Origin: Trichormus sp. M33_DOE_039
Lineage (GTDB): Bacteria > Cyanobacteriota > Cyanobacteriia > Cyanobacteriales > Nostocaceae
Reading direction: 5' to 3'
Length of the DNA: 64,000 nt
Assembly: GCA_015296085.1 (NCBI GenBank)
Contig: DVDT01000015.1
Span: 1 to 64,000, forward strand
Made by a program: the position numbers and the translations under genes. A model generated the notes under the pieces. The model was not told where the DNA came from, made no database searches, and was given only the letters and a program-made list of their open reading frames with translations. Positions within the stretch are counted from its first letter, which is position 1, and every line of letters starts with the position of its first letter. This document shows, piece after piece, positions 44,845-53,278 of the stretch.

Positions 44845-46638
44845 TTAGATATGAACATTCCGATGTTGTAAGTTATAAAGTTGGGCAAATAATCCATTGA
44901 GATTGAGTAAATATTGAAGATTACCTTGCTCAATTACTCGTCCTTCATTAAGTACAATAATTTTATCTGCTTGTTCAATAGTAGCCAGACGATGAGCTAT
45001 GACAATTACTGTACGATTTTCACTCAGATTATTCAGAGCTTCTTGAATTAAATGTTCGGAAATACTATCAAGAGCGTTTGTCGCTTCATCGAGAATGAGA
45101 ATCTGTGGATTGCGAACTATCGCCCTTGCTAAAGCAATACGTTGTCGCTGTCCTCCAGATAAACGCACGCCGCGATCGCCTACTTTTGTTTCATAACCTT
45201 GAGGTAATTCACTAATAAATTGATGAGCATTGGCTAGTTGTGCGGCTGCTATAATTTCAGGTCTTGTTGCATCTAAACGACCATAAGCAATATTTTCTAA
45301 AACTGTTGTGCTAAACATATGCACATCTTGGCTGACAATCGCTATTTGATTGCGCCAATCAGTTAAATTTAGTTCTCTCAGCGGATAATTATCAATATAA
45401 ATTTCTCCTGAATTTCGTTCATAAAACCGACAGATTAAACCAATTAGAGTAGACTTCCCAGCACCTGAAGGGCCTACTATCGCAGTTGTTTTACTTTGAG
45501 GAATAAATATCGAAATATCTTGAAGAGCAGGTTTTTCTGTTAAGTTATAAGCAAAGCTAACTGATTCCAAGTAAATTCCTTGCTTTAAGTTTTTAAACTT
45601 AATATGACCAGAACGAATATAAATTTTATCGGAATTATCTAATAGAGATATTACGTCTTCTACAGAACTAGACAAAGCAATGAGACTGACGCGTCCAGCA
45701 TCTAGTTGCTTAACTTGAGGCTGTAAACGGTAAAGGATAAAAATAAAGGTGAGTAGTCTTGGTAGAGATGTTTTGTCTTGCAGTAATGTAATGACTAAAA
45801 TACACACTAATAAAATAGCTGACAAAACTTCAGAAATCGGATTAACGCTAGCAGCAAGAATATCAAGTTTGAAAAATGTACTGCGTACCTTTCTGGAAAC
45901 TTTATCAAAACGTTCTTGCTCATAATCTTCACGCCCAAAGGCGCGAATTACTTTCATCCCGGCTAATCCTTCCCACATCCGACTAGCTAGAGCAGAATTA
46001 CTTTCTACTGCTTCTTGTCCTAAGTATTTGACTTGTCGTGTAACTAACTGAATGCTTAAGGAGATGAATACCATTAAAATAGCAACTAAAATAGTTAACT
46101 GCCAAGAAAGCAACAACAGTAAAATTATAAATACAAATATCGTGCAGCAATTGATGATAAGACCAACAAATGCTGATAAAGCGTCACTTGTACGCCATGT
46201 TTCAGCAGCCAAAGTATTCATCAATTTGCCTGATTCATTACCTTCTAAGAAACTATAACTAATACTTAAAAGCTGCCGATAAATCCTCGAACGTAGCTCA
46301 TGGCTGATACGTGAGTTAAACCAATTAAATAAAATGCTGTTACTATAAAGCAGCAAGTTTTTTAAGAAGATACTACCTACAATACATATAGCAATAATAA
46401 GTAGACGATTATGAGGAGGTATGCCAACAAATATACGATTCAGCACATCCACTAGAAAGTTGCTGCTGTTTGTTTGAAAACTTGATTGTTCCAAACTTTG
46501 TAGTAAGGGAATAAATAAACTAATGCCAATTCCTTCAAAAAAGGAAGATAGTGTACCCAGGACAACAATCACAGGGATTGCCCAAGGATAAAATTTTAAA
46601 AGGGATAATATATTTTGATATATATTATTTTTTTTCAT
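44845..46638 (-). CDS. ABC exporter in the polysaccharide run (HepA/MsbA type)
   Basis: A 597-residue half-transporter. Six membrane helices in 1-320, ATPase with Walker A GPSGAGKST, signature LSGGQRQRIALARAI, Walker B ILILDEATNALD, and VIVIAHRLATIE. Similar in plan to HepA-type exporters that move glycolipid or envelope polysaccharide precursors in heterocyst formers; that role is inferred from its glycosyltransferase neighbours. Second gene of the run. Confidence 0.9.
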   Translation of the reverse strand: MKKNNIYQNILSLLKFYPWAIPVIVVLGTLSSFFEGIGISLFIPLLQSLEQSSFQTNSSNFLVDVLNRIFVGIPPHNRLLIIAICIVGSIFLKNLLLYSNSILFNWFNSRISHELRSRIYRQLLSISYSFLEGNESGKLMNTLAAETWRTSDALSAFVGLIINCCTIFVFIILLLLLSWQLTILVAILMVFISLSIQLVTRQVKYLGQEAVESNSALASRMWEGLAGMKVIRAFGREDYEQERFDKVSRKVRSTFFKLDILAASVNPISEVLSAILLVCILVITLLQDKTSLPRLLTFIFILYRLQPQVKQLDAGRVSLIALSSSVEDVISLLDNSDKIYIRSGHIKFKNLKQGIYLESVSFAYNLTEKPALQDISIFIPQSKTTAIVGPSGAGKSTLIGLICRFYERNSGEIYIDNYPLRELNLTDWRNQIAIVSQDVHMFSTTVLENIAYGRLDATRPEIIAAAQLANAHQFISELPQGYETKVGDRGVRLSGGQRQRIALARAIVRNPQILILDEATNALDSISEHLIQEALNNLSENRTVIVIAHRLATIEQADKIIVLNEGRVIEQGNLQYLLNLNGLFAQLYNLQHRNVHI

Positions 46639-46784
46639 GCTTTTAGAAAAATTCTGTCATATCTATGGGAACACAAAAATATACTGTGGAAGTACCAAAT
46701 TACATGAGTACATCCTAAAACCTCAACACTAACCTCTAGCCTCTAAATTTAAAGAGATACATTGCGTTAAAAAAATAAATGCTA

Positions 46785-47891
46785 TTAATTTTGTTCTAAA
46801 CTAGACAATCTTTGTAAACGCAGAATATCATATATTTTCCACGTTTTAAGTTTTGATTTTTGCAGTTTTATTTGCTTGATATCAGTTATTTCTCGTCTAT
46901 TACTAGGTTTTTGTAATCTGGGAATAGAGTTTTTATTAGCCATTTTTTTAAATGACGGATTGATGATAAGATGGAAAATACATTTATATAAACCTGGATG
47001 CAAAAGCAATATTAAATCTAACTTAATAGCTTGGTAAAGGGAGAGGAGAGTATTTCCGTAGTCATCACACTTGAGGCTTTGCCATGCTAAATAGTATTGA
47101 AAATAGCTAGCAGACCAATGAAAGATATAATTGGGTATTTCTGGGTGTCTTTGTCGAGAATTTAGCATCATCAACTGATATGACTTTGCCATTGATATAT
47201 ATGACCTAGACATACTACCAGTGACCTGGCGATAACCAATTAAAAATTCTCGCACCACACGGAATTTATAATATTCAGCAATACGTAAATAAATATCCCA
47301 GTCTTCGCATCCTTGAGCATGGTGCTTTTTTAATTCACTATCGTATCCACCAACTTTTTCAAAACACTCTCGACGGATTAAGGGTACACTAGCATTACCT
47401 ATAAAATTGGTGTACAAAAGTTTTCTGTACACCTCTCCCTCTATGCTATTGATATTTAAGTAATACCAAGAATTGTAATTGCCAATAATCCCATCATTTT
47501 CATCAATAAATGCTGACCAAGCGTAGACTAATCCTACAGATGAATCAGAATTTAGTAGCCATTGTACTTGTTTTTCAATTTTATGAGGATACCATATATC
47601 ATCAGCATCAATAGGAGCAATATATTCTCCTTTAGATTTAGCGATCGCTAAATTGCGAGCAGTTGCAACTCCTTGATTTGATTGCTGTAGTAGAATAACA
47701 CGATTGTCTCTTTGGGCAAAAGATTTAACTATTTCAGGTGTTTTATCTAACGATCCATCATCTACTACTAAAACTTCAATATTTGTATATGTTTGTGCTA
47801 AAACCGACTCTATTGTTTTGCAAATAAAGTTTTCTGCATTGTAGGCAGGAATAATAACCGAAACCAAGGGAACATCTAATTTCATGGGCAT
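46785..47891 (-). CDS. GT2 glycosyltransferase, first gene of the polysaccharide run
   Basis: 368 residues. PLVSVIIPAYNAENFICKTI, VVDDGSLDKTPEIVKSFAQ, DxD in YIAPIDADDIWYPHKIEKQV and AQGCEDWDIYLRIAEYYKFR. Close paralogue of the gene at 37895-39049, which closes the run; the C-terminal 90 residues of each differ most. The basic tail (KKMANKNSIPRLQKPSNRRE) suggests membrane-surface contact. 146 bases separate it from the exporter, so an extra promoter there is possible. Confidence 0.9.
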   Translation of the reverse strand: MPMKLDVPLVSVIIPAYNAENFICKTIESVLAQTYTNIEVLVVDDGSLDKTPEIVKSFAQRDNRVILLQQSNQGVATARNLAIAKSKGEYIAPIDADDIWYPHKIEKQVQWLLNSDSSVGLVYAWSAFIDENDGIIGNYNSWYYLNINSIEGEVYRKLLYTNFIGNASVPLIRRECFEKVGGYDSELKKHHAQGCEDWDIYLRIAEYYKFRVVREFLIGYRQVTGSMSRSYISMAKSYQLMMLNSRQRHPEIPNYIFHWSASYFQYYLAWQSLKCDDYGNTLLSLYQAIKLDLILLLHPGLYKCIFHLIINPSFKKMANKNSIPRLQKPSNRREITDIKQIKLQKSKLKTWKIYDILRLQRLSSLEQN

Positions 47892-48397
47892 TGAGTCTCT
47901 CCCAGAATAACTTCAACTAAATATTTAGCTTGAAGTTTTACAGGGCAATTACAATTTATGGCTTTTACCTTACCACAATTTGATAGGTATTTTCTGGTAG
48001 AGCTACTCTAACTATATGAAAATTTCAAGAAGCAAAATTTGATAGTGATTATGAAAACAGAAGTGAATAATTTAATTTTTGAATTTACTTTAATAACATA
48101 CGGAATAGTTTAAAAATAGCTAAATTTTGTCAATACTTATTTGGGCATAAATAAATCTGCATTAAGAATGATTTGTGAGCCATTTCGTTTGATATTCTCT
48201 TTATGAAAATTTTAAAAATTAAATATCCCACTTCTCTATGTCGTTGGACATCTAGCTGTGCAAATATTATTTCTGTTTAATCATAACGGCGTGGAAACAA
48301 AACTTTTTAAAGCAGGTTCAAATAAGCTTAAACGCTATTTTATTCTGCCTTTCCTAGCAAAAAACATCAATACCAATCTAATTAATAAATAAAAATG
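47892..48397. other. 506-base A/T-rich intergenic region
   Basis: Upstream of the glycosyltransferase run and downstream of the carboxypeptidase gene (both leftward). Presumably holds the run's promoter. I see no gene, repeat or convincing hairpin. Confidence 0.4.
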
Positions 48398-49204
48398 TTA
48401 TTGAGCTATCTTAGCTGGTTTAATATTTTTGGCTTTGTAGAATGTCTCTAAACTATCGCGATCGCCAACAAAACGCCAGTGCCAAGGTTCATAACTCACT
48501 CCTTGCACGTTATTTTGTGGAAATGATAGCTCGAAGCCAAAACGGGCAGCATTAGCTTGCAACCATTGAAACGCTCTGGTATTTTCAAAGGTAGCTAGCA
48601 GATTTGTAGCTGGTACTGCGCCATCCCCAATATCTACAGCATAACCAGTATGGTGTTCACTATGACCAGGAGGCGCACTGAGTGCGGCTCTTTGGGCTGG
48701 GGTTTGGTTGCGTTGTGCGCCAATGGTAAAAAATAACTGTTCCTGCTCTTTTACCGAGCGAAAACCCGAAATAGGAACTAAAATCACTCCTGAACTCCTC
48801 GCTGCTTGCACCATCGCCTGATATCTAGCGGCAGCGTTTTTTCGCATTCTGATGCGGCCATCGGCGGAGATTGGTACTAATTCTGACTGAGGTGCTTCTG
48901 GGTATGCTAAATGTCCTAAAACACTATCAATATTACTGGGGGAAGTAGTAGGAGTTGGTGCAGGAGTAGAACTAGTTGGTAAAGGTTGAGATTCTGCGGT
49001 TTTTTTCGGTGTGTTGAGCGCGAACAAAAAACCGCTAATAATAGCCAGCAGTACAAATAGTGTTACTCCTCCTAGCAGTAACACCAAGGGTTGCAACTTT
49101 GACTTTGGCGCGACATCAGGAGTATCGCGTAAAGCTGCTGGAATGTCGTCACTAGGTTCGCCTAATGAGTTTTTGGGTTTTCCAGAATATCCAGCTTTAT
49201 TCAA
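48398..49204 (-). CDS. D-alanyl-D-alanine carboxypeptidase, M15B (VanY/LdcB type)
   Basis: Zinc peptidase trimming peptidoglycan stem peptides in the periplasm. 268 residues. One membrane anchor (about 39-67, LVLLLGGVTLFVLLAIISGF), a Pro/Thr/Ser linker, then the catalytic domain with SGFRSVKEQEQLF, zinc ligands His/Asp in SEHHTGYAVDIGDG and His in EPWHWRFVGD. It starts at TTG 49204, supported by AGGAG seven bases upstream and lack of an alternative ATG before the membrane helix. Monocistronic. Confidence 0.9.
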   Translation of the reverse strand: MNKAGYSGKPKNSLGEPSDDIPAALRDTPDVAPKSKLQPLVLLLGGVTLFVLLAIISGFLFALNTPKKTAESQPLPTSSTPAPTPTTSPSNIDSVLGHLAYPEAPQSELVPISADGRIRMRKNAAARYQAMVQAARSSGVILVPISGFRSVKEQEQLFFTIGAQRNQTPAQRAALSAPPGHSEHHTGYAVDIGDGAVPATNLLATFENTRAFQWLQANAARFGFELSFPQNNVQGVSYEPWHWRFVGDRDSLETFYKAKNIKPAKIAQ

Positions 49205-49512
49205 AGGTTAACTCCTGTGTTGGTTCTCGAAACATAAAAGATTTTAAACTAGTTTGGGAAAGGGTGTAACTGTTTAGGGGTGTGAGGGTTGAGGGGTGTA
49301 AGGGTGTAGGGGGAGAAAGATTTTTATGTTTGATTATGGGTTTTTCCCGTGAATAGCTCAAGAGAATCTACTTTTACATCCATACTGACAGAGATAGTAT
49401 TGATAAATCTCCTAGAACTATACGCTAAACTTGTGGATTCGTCCTCTGGGAATTTATCTTGAGACGTAAATGACACAATACAGTTCCCTCGGTAAGTTTT
49501 AAATCATACAGT
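49205..49512. repeat. 308-base spacer with G-rich tandem repeat
   Basis: About 49261-49316 holds imperfect units of AGGGGTGTGAGGGTTG and AGGGTGTA. Other strands of the window carry similar C-rich runs in spacers. No gene seen; the rest is unremarkable. Confidence 0.45.
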
Positions 49513-50085
49513 CTACCAACCGTAAGGGAAGGGAAAATGATCGCTGCGATGGTTGTAGAAGTGTAGTCTACCAAAACCCAGAAATTGACTGTGGGTTTTC
49601 TCACCTAGAGGAAAAGCAGTCACACCAAATAAATAAACGCCCGCAGATGTGGGATTTTGCCAAGGTTTTAAACCGATGGTAATGGTTTTCCCTGGAGATA
49701 CTGAAGGTTCAAAGGTTAGGGATACTGTTCTGGTTTGGCGATCGCTACTCACCTCTTTTAAGCCAATTCTCTGGCCTCTGCGTGAGCGTGTACCCTCAAA
49801 AGCTATGGTACTGTCCAAATCAAACCGAATATTATCTACTCCCTCACGCTGATTAATCGTAATCTTGTGTAAAGGTTCGCTGGCATTCTCTGGCAAGCTG
49901 ATGGTGAAATAATAGGTTGCGCCCCAGACATAAACTTCATTGTAGGTAGTAGCAGCTTCAACTAGACGTGGCGGTTGTACAAAATAGACTGTGCCATCTT
50001 GCAACTGCACAGCTTGACTTTGACTATATGCTCCCATGAAAGCTGTAGTGGCGATCGCTGTACCTAATAAAACTGCTAGGCGCAT
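49513..50085 (-). CDS. DUF2808 secreted protein
   Basis: 190 residues from ATG 50085, chosen because it makes a clean signal peptide (MRLAVLLGTAIATTAFMGAY, cleavage near SQA); the upstream 22 codons do not. The mature part has the conserved DUF2808 features ATYYFTISLPENASEPLHKI, FEPSVSPGKTITIGLKPWQN and YLFGVTAFPLGE. Periplasmic or outer-membrane-associated; function unknown. Common, often multi-copy in cyanobacteria. Confidence 0.85.
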   Translation of the reverse strand: MRLAVLLGTAIATTAFMGAYSQSQAVQLQDGTVYFVQPPRLVEAATTYNEVYVWGATYYFTISLPENASEPLHKITINQREGVDNIRFDLDSTIAFEGTRSRRGQRIGLKEVSSDRQTRTVSLTFEPSVSPGKTITIGLKPWQNPTSAGVYLFGVTAFPLGEKTHSQFLGFGRLHFYNHRSDHFPFPYGW

Positions 50086-50294
50086 GACTGTATTGATGTA
50101 ATCAACTAGATCATAATTATACGGGCATCGTTTGTTAAAAACTCTCGCCAAAAATTAATATTTGTTATTAATACATTGCAAGCATAACTATATGTTAATG
50201 AAACCTTTCATACTTTGTTAAAGTTAATTGATATGTGTTGTCAGAGCTACTATTAAAGTTAGAAACTAAAGATACAACACAGGCAATTATTTTT

Positions 50295-50783
50295 ATGACT
50301 ACTATTTCTACCATTGAATTCAGACGGTCAAGTTGGCAGACTGCCGTCTTGTTTGCTCTTGGCTTTTGGCTCAGTGCCAGCTTAGTTTTAGATTGGGTAA
50401 TTATGCCTAGTCTTTATGTTTCTGGGATGATGAGCCAAGATAGTTTTACGACAGTAGGCTATGTGATTTTTTGGGCGTTTAATCGCTTGGAATTGTTATT
50501 TGCAGCCGTTGTTTTGACTGGCGTTCTGGCGTGGAGAAAAATTCATTATCAGTGGCATACTAACAGTTTATTGTTAGCAGTCATACTGTTTGCGATCGCC
50601 ATTTTTAATACTTATCTATTAACCCCGCAAATGTGTGCTATGGGGATTCATCTCAACTTATTTGACACAGTATCGACAATCCCCACGGAAATGAATCTAC
50701 TGCATGGTAGTTATTTCTTCCTAGAGGTAATCAAATTAGTAGTCGGCGGCACACTTTTGTTCCGGTGCTGGCAGAATTCTTAA
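50295..50783 (+). CDS. DUF4149-like four-helix membrane protein
   Basis: 162 residues with four membrane helices (about 18-38, 55-75, 88-108 and 135-155). The first helix pattern LGFWLSASLVLDWVIMPSLY and FWAFNRLELLFAAVVL are similar to DUF4149/TMEM205-type proteins. I start at ATG 50295 (MTTISTIEF). Function unknown. The unknown protein gene at 50840 follows 56 bases later and may be cotranscribed. Confidence 0.7.
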   Translation: MTTISTIEFRRSSWQTAVLFALGFWLSASLVLDWVIMPSLYVSGMMSQDSFTTVGYVIFWAFNRLELLFAAVVLTGVLAWRKIHYQWHTNSLLLAVILFAIAIFNTYLLTPQMCAMGIHLNLFDTVSTIPTEMNLLHGSYFFLEVIKLVVGGTLLFRCWQNS

Positions 50784-50839
50784 GGGAGGCAAAGAGAAAA
50801 ACGTTTGACTGTTCATGTTTGGCTAGGTTGTAATTTTTT

Positions 50840-51475
50840 ATGAAAACTAATCGAGTAGTTTTGATACTTATAGTATTGAGTTTCATCTCGATTAGTTTTC
50901 TTATTTTTTGGCAAATTAATTCATGGCAAGTAAAAGATGCCAAGCGTGTCAAATTTTGTTCTAATGCTAAATCTCTAACAGCGATCGCTACTGATAAATA
51001 TGACGCTAACGGAGTTAAGTATCGTGGCGGGACATTATTTAGAAAACTCTCTCTTCAGTCTGACAGAACCATTCCTGTAGTGATATTTCCCCAATCTCTC
51101 TCCGCCAAAGTTTGGTTAAAGTTTCCTCAGTCATCTATCTATTATCTAGGTCGGGGTGGTGATAAAAGTTGGCAAGAATGGCTTTCCTCTGACCATTTCT
51201 ACTTATTAGCAATCCCGCCACAGGTGAAAGGTTTAGCGTTTAGTAGACTGTGTTATCGCAATGGTGATGTTGGCGTTCAAACTATTCAAAAGTTAGAAAA
51301 ACTCTCTCCGCAGAAGATAGTAATTAATCAAAATATTGATATTTCTCTAACTGCACCATTACCTCAAATAAATTCATCCCATATCCTTGTCAATGCAGGA
51401 AGCGATCGCCGAGATATTTTAGGCGGCAAAACAGAGGTATACTTCACGACTGAAGACATGGTTGTCAAAAATTAA
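50840..51475 (+). CDS. unknown membrane-anchored protein
   Basis: 211 residues: one N-terminal membrane helix (about 5-25, VVLILIVLSFISISFLIFW), then a soluble, presumably periplasmic domain with two cysteines (FCSNAK near 34, RLCYRNGD near 136) that could form a disulfide. No family recognised. The last 11 bases overlap the convergent acetyltransferase gene. It may share a transcript with the DUF4149-like gene. Confidence 0.65.
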   Translation: MKTNRVVLILIVLSFISISFLIFWQINSWQVKDAKRVKFCSNAKSLTAIATDKYDANGVKYRGGTLFRKLSLQSDRTIPVVIFPQSLSAKVWLKFPQSSIYYLGRGGDKSWQEWLSSDHFYLLAIPPQVKGLAFSRLCYRNGDVGVQTIQKLEKLSPQKIVINQNIDISLTAPLPQINSSHILVNAGSDRRDILGGKTEVYFTTEDMVVKN

Positions 51476-51986
51476 AATCATCCTTGGTAATGCTGTAAAC
51501 TAAAGCCTCAGCACCCAAGAGGGCGATCACATCTTCTAATTTCTCTCCTAACTTCTCAGCCACCCGTCTAGAAGCTAGATTTTCTGGGCGGATTAAGCTG
51601 ATTAAACGAGACATTCCCAAATTTTCAAAGCCATAAGCCATCGCCGCCTTTGCACCTTCGGTAGCATAGCCAAATCCCCAAAATTGTCTCCGCAAAGACC
51701 AGCCAATTTCTAGTCCAGGCCATCCGTCTGGTTGCCAGTAGCCAATTCTACCAATCATTTCGCCATTGGATTTTTCTTCAACCGCCCACATCCCATAACC
51801 GCGTAATTGCCAATGTCCCACAATCATCGCCATATTGCGCCATGATTCCTCACGGGATAAGGGTTTGCCATTACCGATGTAACGCATCACTTCTGGATCA
51901 CTGCACATATTGGCGTAAGCCTCAAAGTCTTGCTCATCAAATGCCCGTAAAATCAAGCGAGGCGTGGAAATTTGGGAAATTAACAT
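51465..51986 (-). CDS. GNAT acetyltransferase (RimJ/RimL-like)
   Basis: 173-residue N-acetyltransferase. Opening TPRLILRAFDEQDFEAYANM and the acetyl-CoA region with RRQFWGFGYATEGAKAAMAY, MSRLISLIRPENLASRRVAE follow the RimJ/RimL pattern. Substrate (ribosomal protein or small molecule) cannot be told. It sits upstream of nothing else in the same direction except the exchanger half-proteins 15 bases away on its upstream side, so it could be in one transcript with them. Confidence 0.87.
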   Translation of the reverse strand: MLISQISTPRLILRAFDEQDFEAYANMCSDPEVMRYIGNGKPLSREESWRNMAMIVGHWQLRGYGMWAVEEKSNGEMIGRIGYWQPDGWPGLEIGWSLRRQFWGFGYATEGAKAAMAYGFENLGMSRLISLIRPENLASRRVAEKLGEKLEDVIALLGAEALVYSITKDDFNF

Positions 51987-52001
51987 TTGTAATTGCAGAT
52001 T

Positions 52002-52304
52002 TTAAGGAGTCTGTTCAGAATCTAAGGATTCTTCATTATTAAAGAACAGCAGACGGACAGCGAGAACGGCAAAACCTACAGCAGCGATCGCTTTTAATAA
52101 CCGGGTGGGTAATACCTCTGCGACTGCACCCCCAGCTAATGCACCGAGAAAACTAGCTAGGAGTAAGGCCGCCGCACTACCAAAGAATACTGCACGTACA
52201 GATTGACCACGGCCAGAAAGTGCGATCGCCGCTAACTGGCTTTTGTCGCCTAATTCGGAGATGAAAACTGTAACAAAACTCAGTCCTAAAAGATGCCAAT
52301 CCAT
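52002..52304 (-). CDS. half-size UPF0016/GDT1 (TMEM165) cation exchanger
   Basis: 100 residues with three membrane helices and one copy of the family signature ELGDKSQLAAIAL at about 17-29. Full-length family members carry two such E-x-G-D-[KR]-[TS] repeats and exchange Mn2+ or Ca2+ for protons. Here each repeat is a separate gene, this and the next, so they should assemble as a heterodimer. I recall this split form as hemi manganese exchangers in cyanobacteria. 42 bases after its partner. Likely Mn2+ export or thylakoid Mn supply. Confidence 0.88.
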   Translation of the reverse strand: MDWHLLGLSFVTVFISELGDKSQLAAIALSGRGQSVRAVFFGSAAALLLASFLGALAGGAVAEVLPTRLLKAIAAVGFAVLAVRLLFFNNEESLDSEQTP

Positions 52305-52317
52305 AATTTTGAGTAAC

Positions 52318-52344
52318 GGGAAATGGGGAATAGGAAATGGGGAA
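52318..52344. repeat. heptamer-type tandem repeat between the exchanger halves
   Basis: Units of GGGAAATGGGGAATA fill the 42-base spacer between the two half-exchanger genes, of the same class as the other heptamer repeats in the window. Confidence 0.55.
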
Positions 52345-52346
52345 GA

Positions 52347-52778
52347 TTAACCTTGTAATACGTCCCAGAAAAGCATGGCGGAGACAAACAGCAGCATGAC
52401 TCCAGCTGATTTGTCTAAGGCTTTGGGACTGAATTGCTTAGAAATCCAACTACCTAAGAGTACGCCTAATAAGCTGGTGGTGATGAGTGCAGCCGCAGAA
52501 CCGAGAAAAACTACCCAAGGTGAATGAGATTCTGCACTCATTAATAAGGTAGATAGCTGGGTTTTATCGCCAATTTCTGCGAGAAAAATAGTAATAAAAG
52601 TAGTAGTAAAAACAATAAGTGGTGAACCCTGCTTTTTCTGACTGTCAGCACTAGCTACAGGCTGAATCGGCTCAAAGATAGCATTAGCAAGGCGAGATTC
52701 AGTACTTGCCGTTAATTCTGGCTGGTTTTCAGACGCAGATACGCCAGTAAGGATTACGGGTGCAGAGTCGAGTTTCAC
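52347..52778 (-). CDS. half-size UPF0016/GDT1 (TMEM165) cation exchanger, partner
   Basis: 143 residues: a polar, Ser/Glu/Pro-rich N-terminal extension of about 48 residues, then three membrane helices with the signature FLAEIGDKTQLSTLLMS at about 64-80. Paralogue of the downstream half (both share G-DK-[ST]-Q, GSAAAL and SFLG/LLGVLLGS). Together they reconstitute the two-repeat transporter. Membrane target (plasma or thylakoid) cannot be told from sequence. Confidence 0.88.
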   Translation of the reverse strand: MKLDSAPVILTGVSASENQPELTASTESRLANAIFEPIQPVASADSQKKQGSPLIVFTTTFITIFLAEIGDKTQLSTLLMSAESHSPWVVFLGSAAALITTSLLGVLLGSWISKQFSPKALDKSAGVMLLFVSAMLFWDVLQG

Positions 52779-53278
52779 AGGCGGTAGTTTTGTTACTAGA
52801 GAATTTTCATATTCTTCTCATTTTTGCAGATTGTTGTAACAAATGACAACTCTACTCGAAAAAATGCAACTTTCCTGTGAGATATACCATAGCAACCTAT
52901 CAAAATAATTTTGGCTGACTAGTAGATGTAGCCATCTGAAAATACATTTACCACTGACAAACCCATACATTCCTCCAAACGCAAACAAACAGCACATCAC
53001 TGCACATCGCGCGATCGCTTCTTTAGATAAAGATGAGACATTGCCAAAATTTAAGCTTTTTTTTAGCAAAAAGCCCCCAAAATCTAACTGAAATAAGCAC
53101 TATTGCCGACTAAGTATGAATCTGATACTCATATCAATAATTGTTGTAAGTCAATTAAAATTTTCCCAATCAAAATTTCCGGCGGCGACTACCAAAAATT
53201 GCTAAGTCACTGAACTAACTACTTAAGATTTACAACCACGCAAACATAGCAGGCAAACAAAGAAAGAGGAGATAAAGT
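52779..53278. promoter_or_regulatory. 500-base divergent region upstream of GMC oxidoreductase
   Basis: Must hold the promoters for the exchanger pair and for the GMC gene. AAGAAAGAGGAGATAAAGT just before 53279 is a strong ribosome-binding site. An 83-codon minus-strand frame here (52818-53069) lacks any family character and is not called. Confidence 0.4.

Noticed and set aside
37895-47891. Horizontally acquired island
   Set aside because: Gene cluster is of accessory type, but HIP1 sites continue through it and no mobility gene or attachment repeat borders it.
52818-53069. 83-codon minus-strand frame with many cysteines
   Set aside because: No family character, lies in a divergent promoter region, with no ribosome-binding site.
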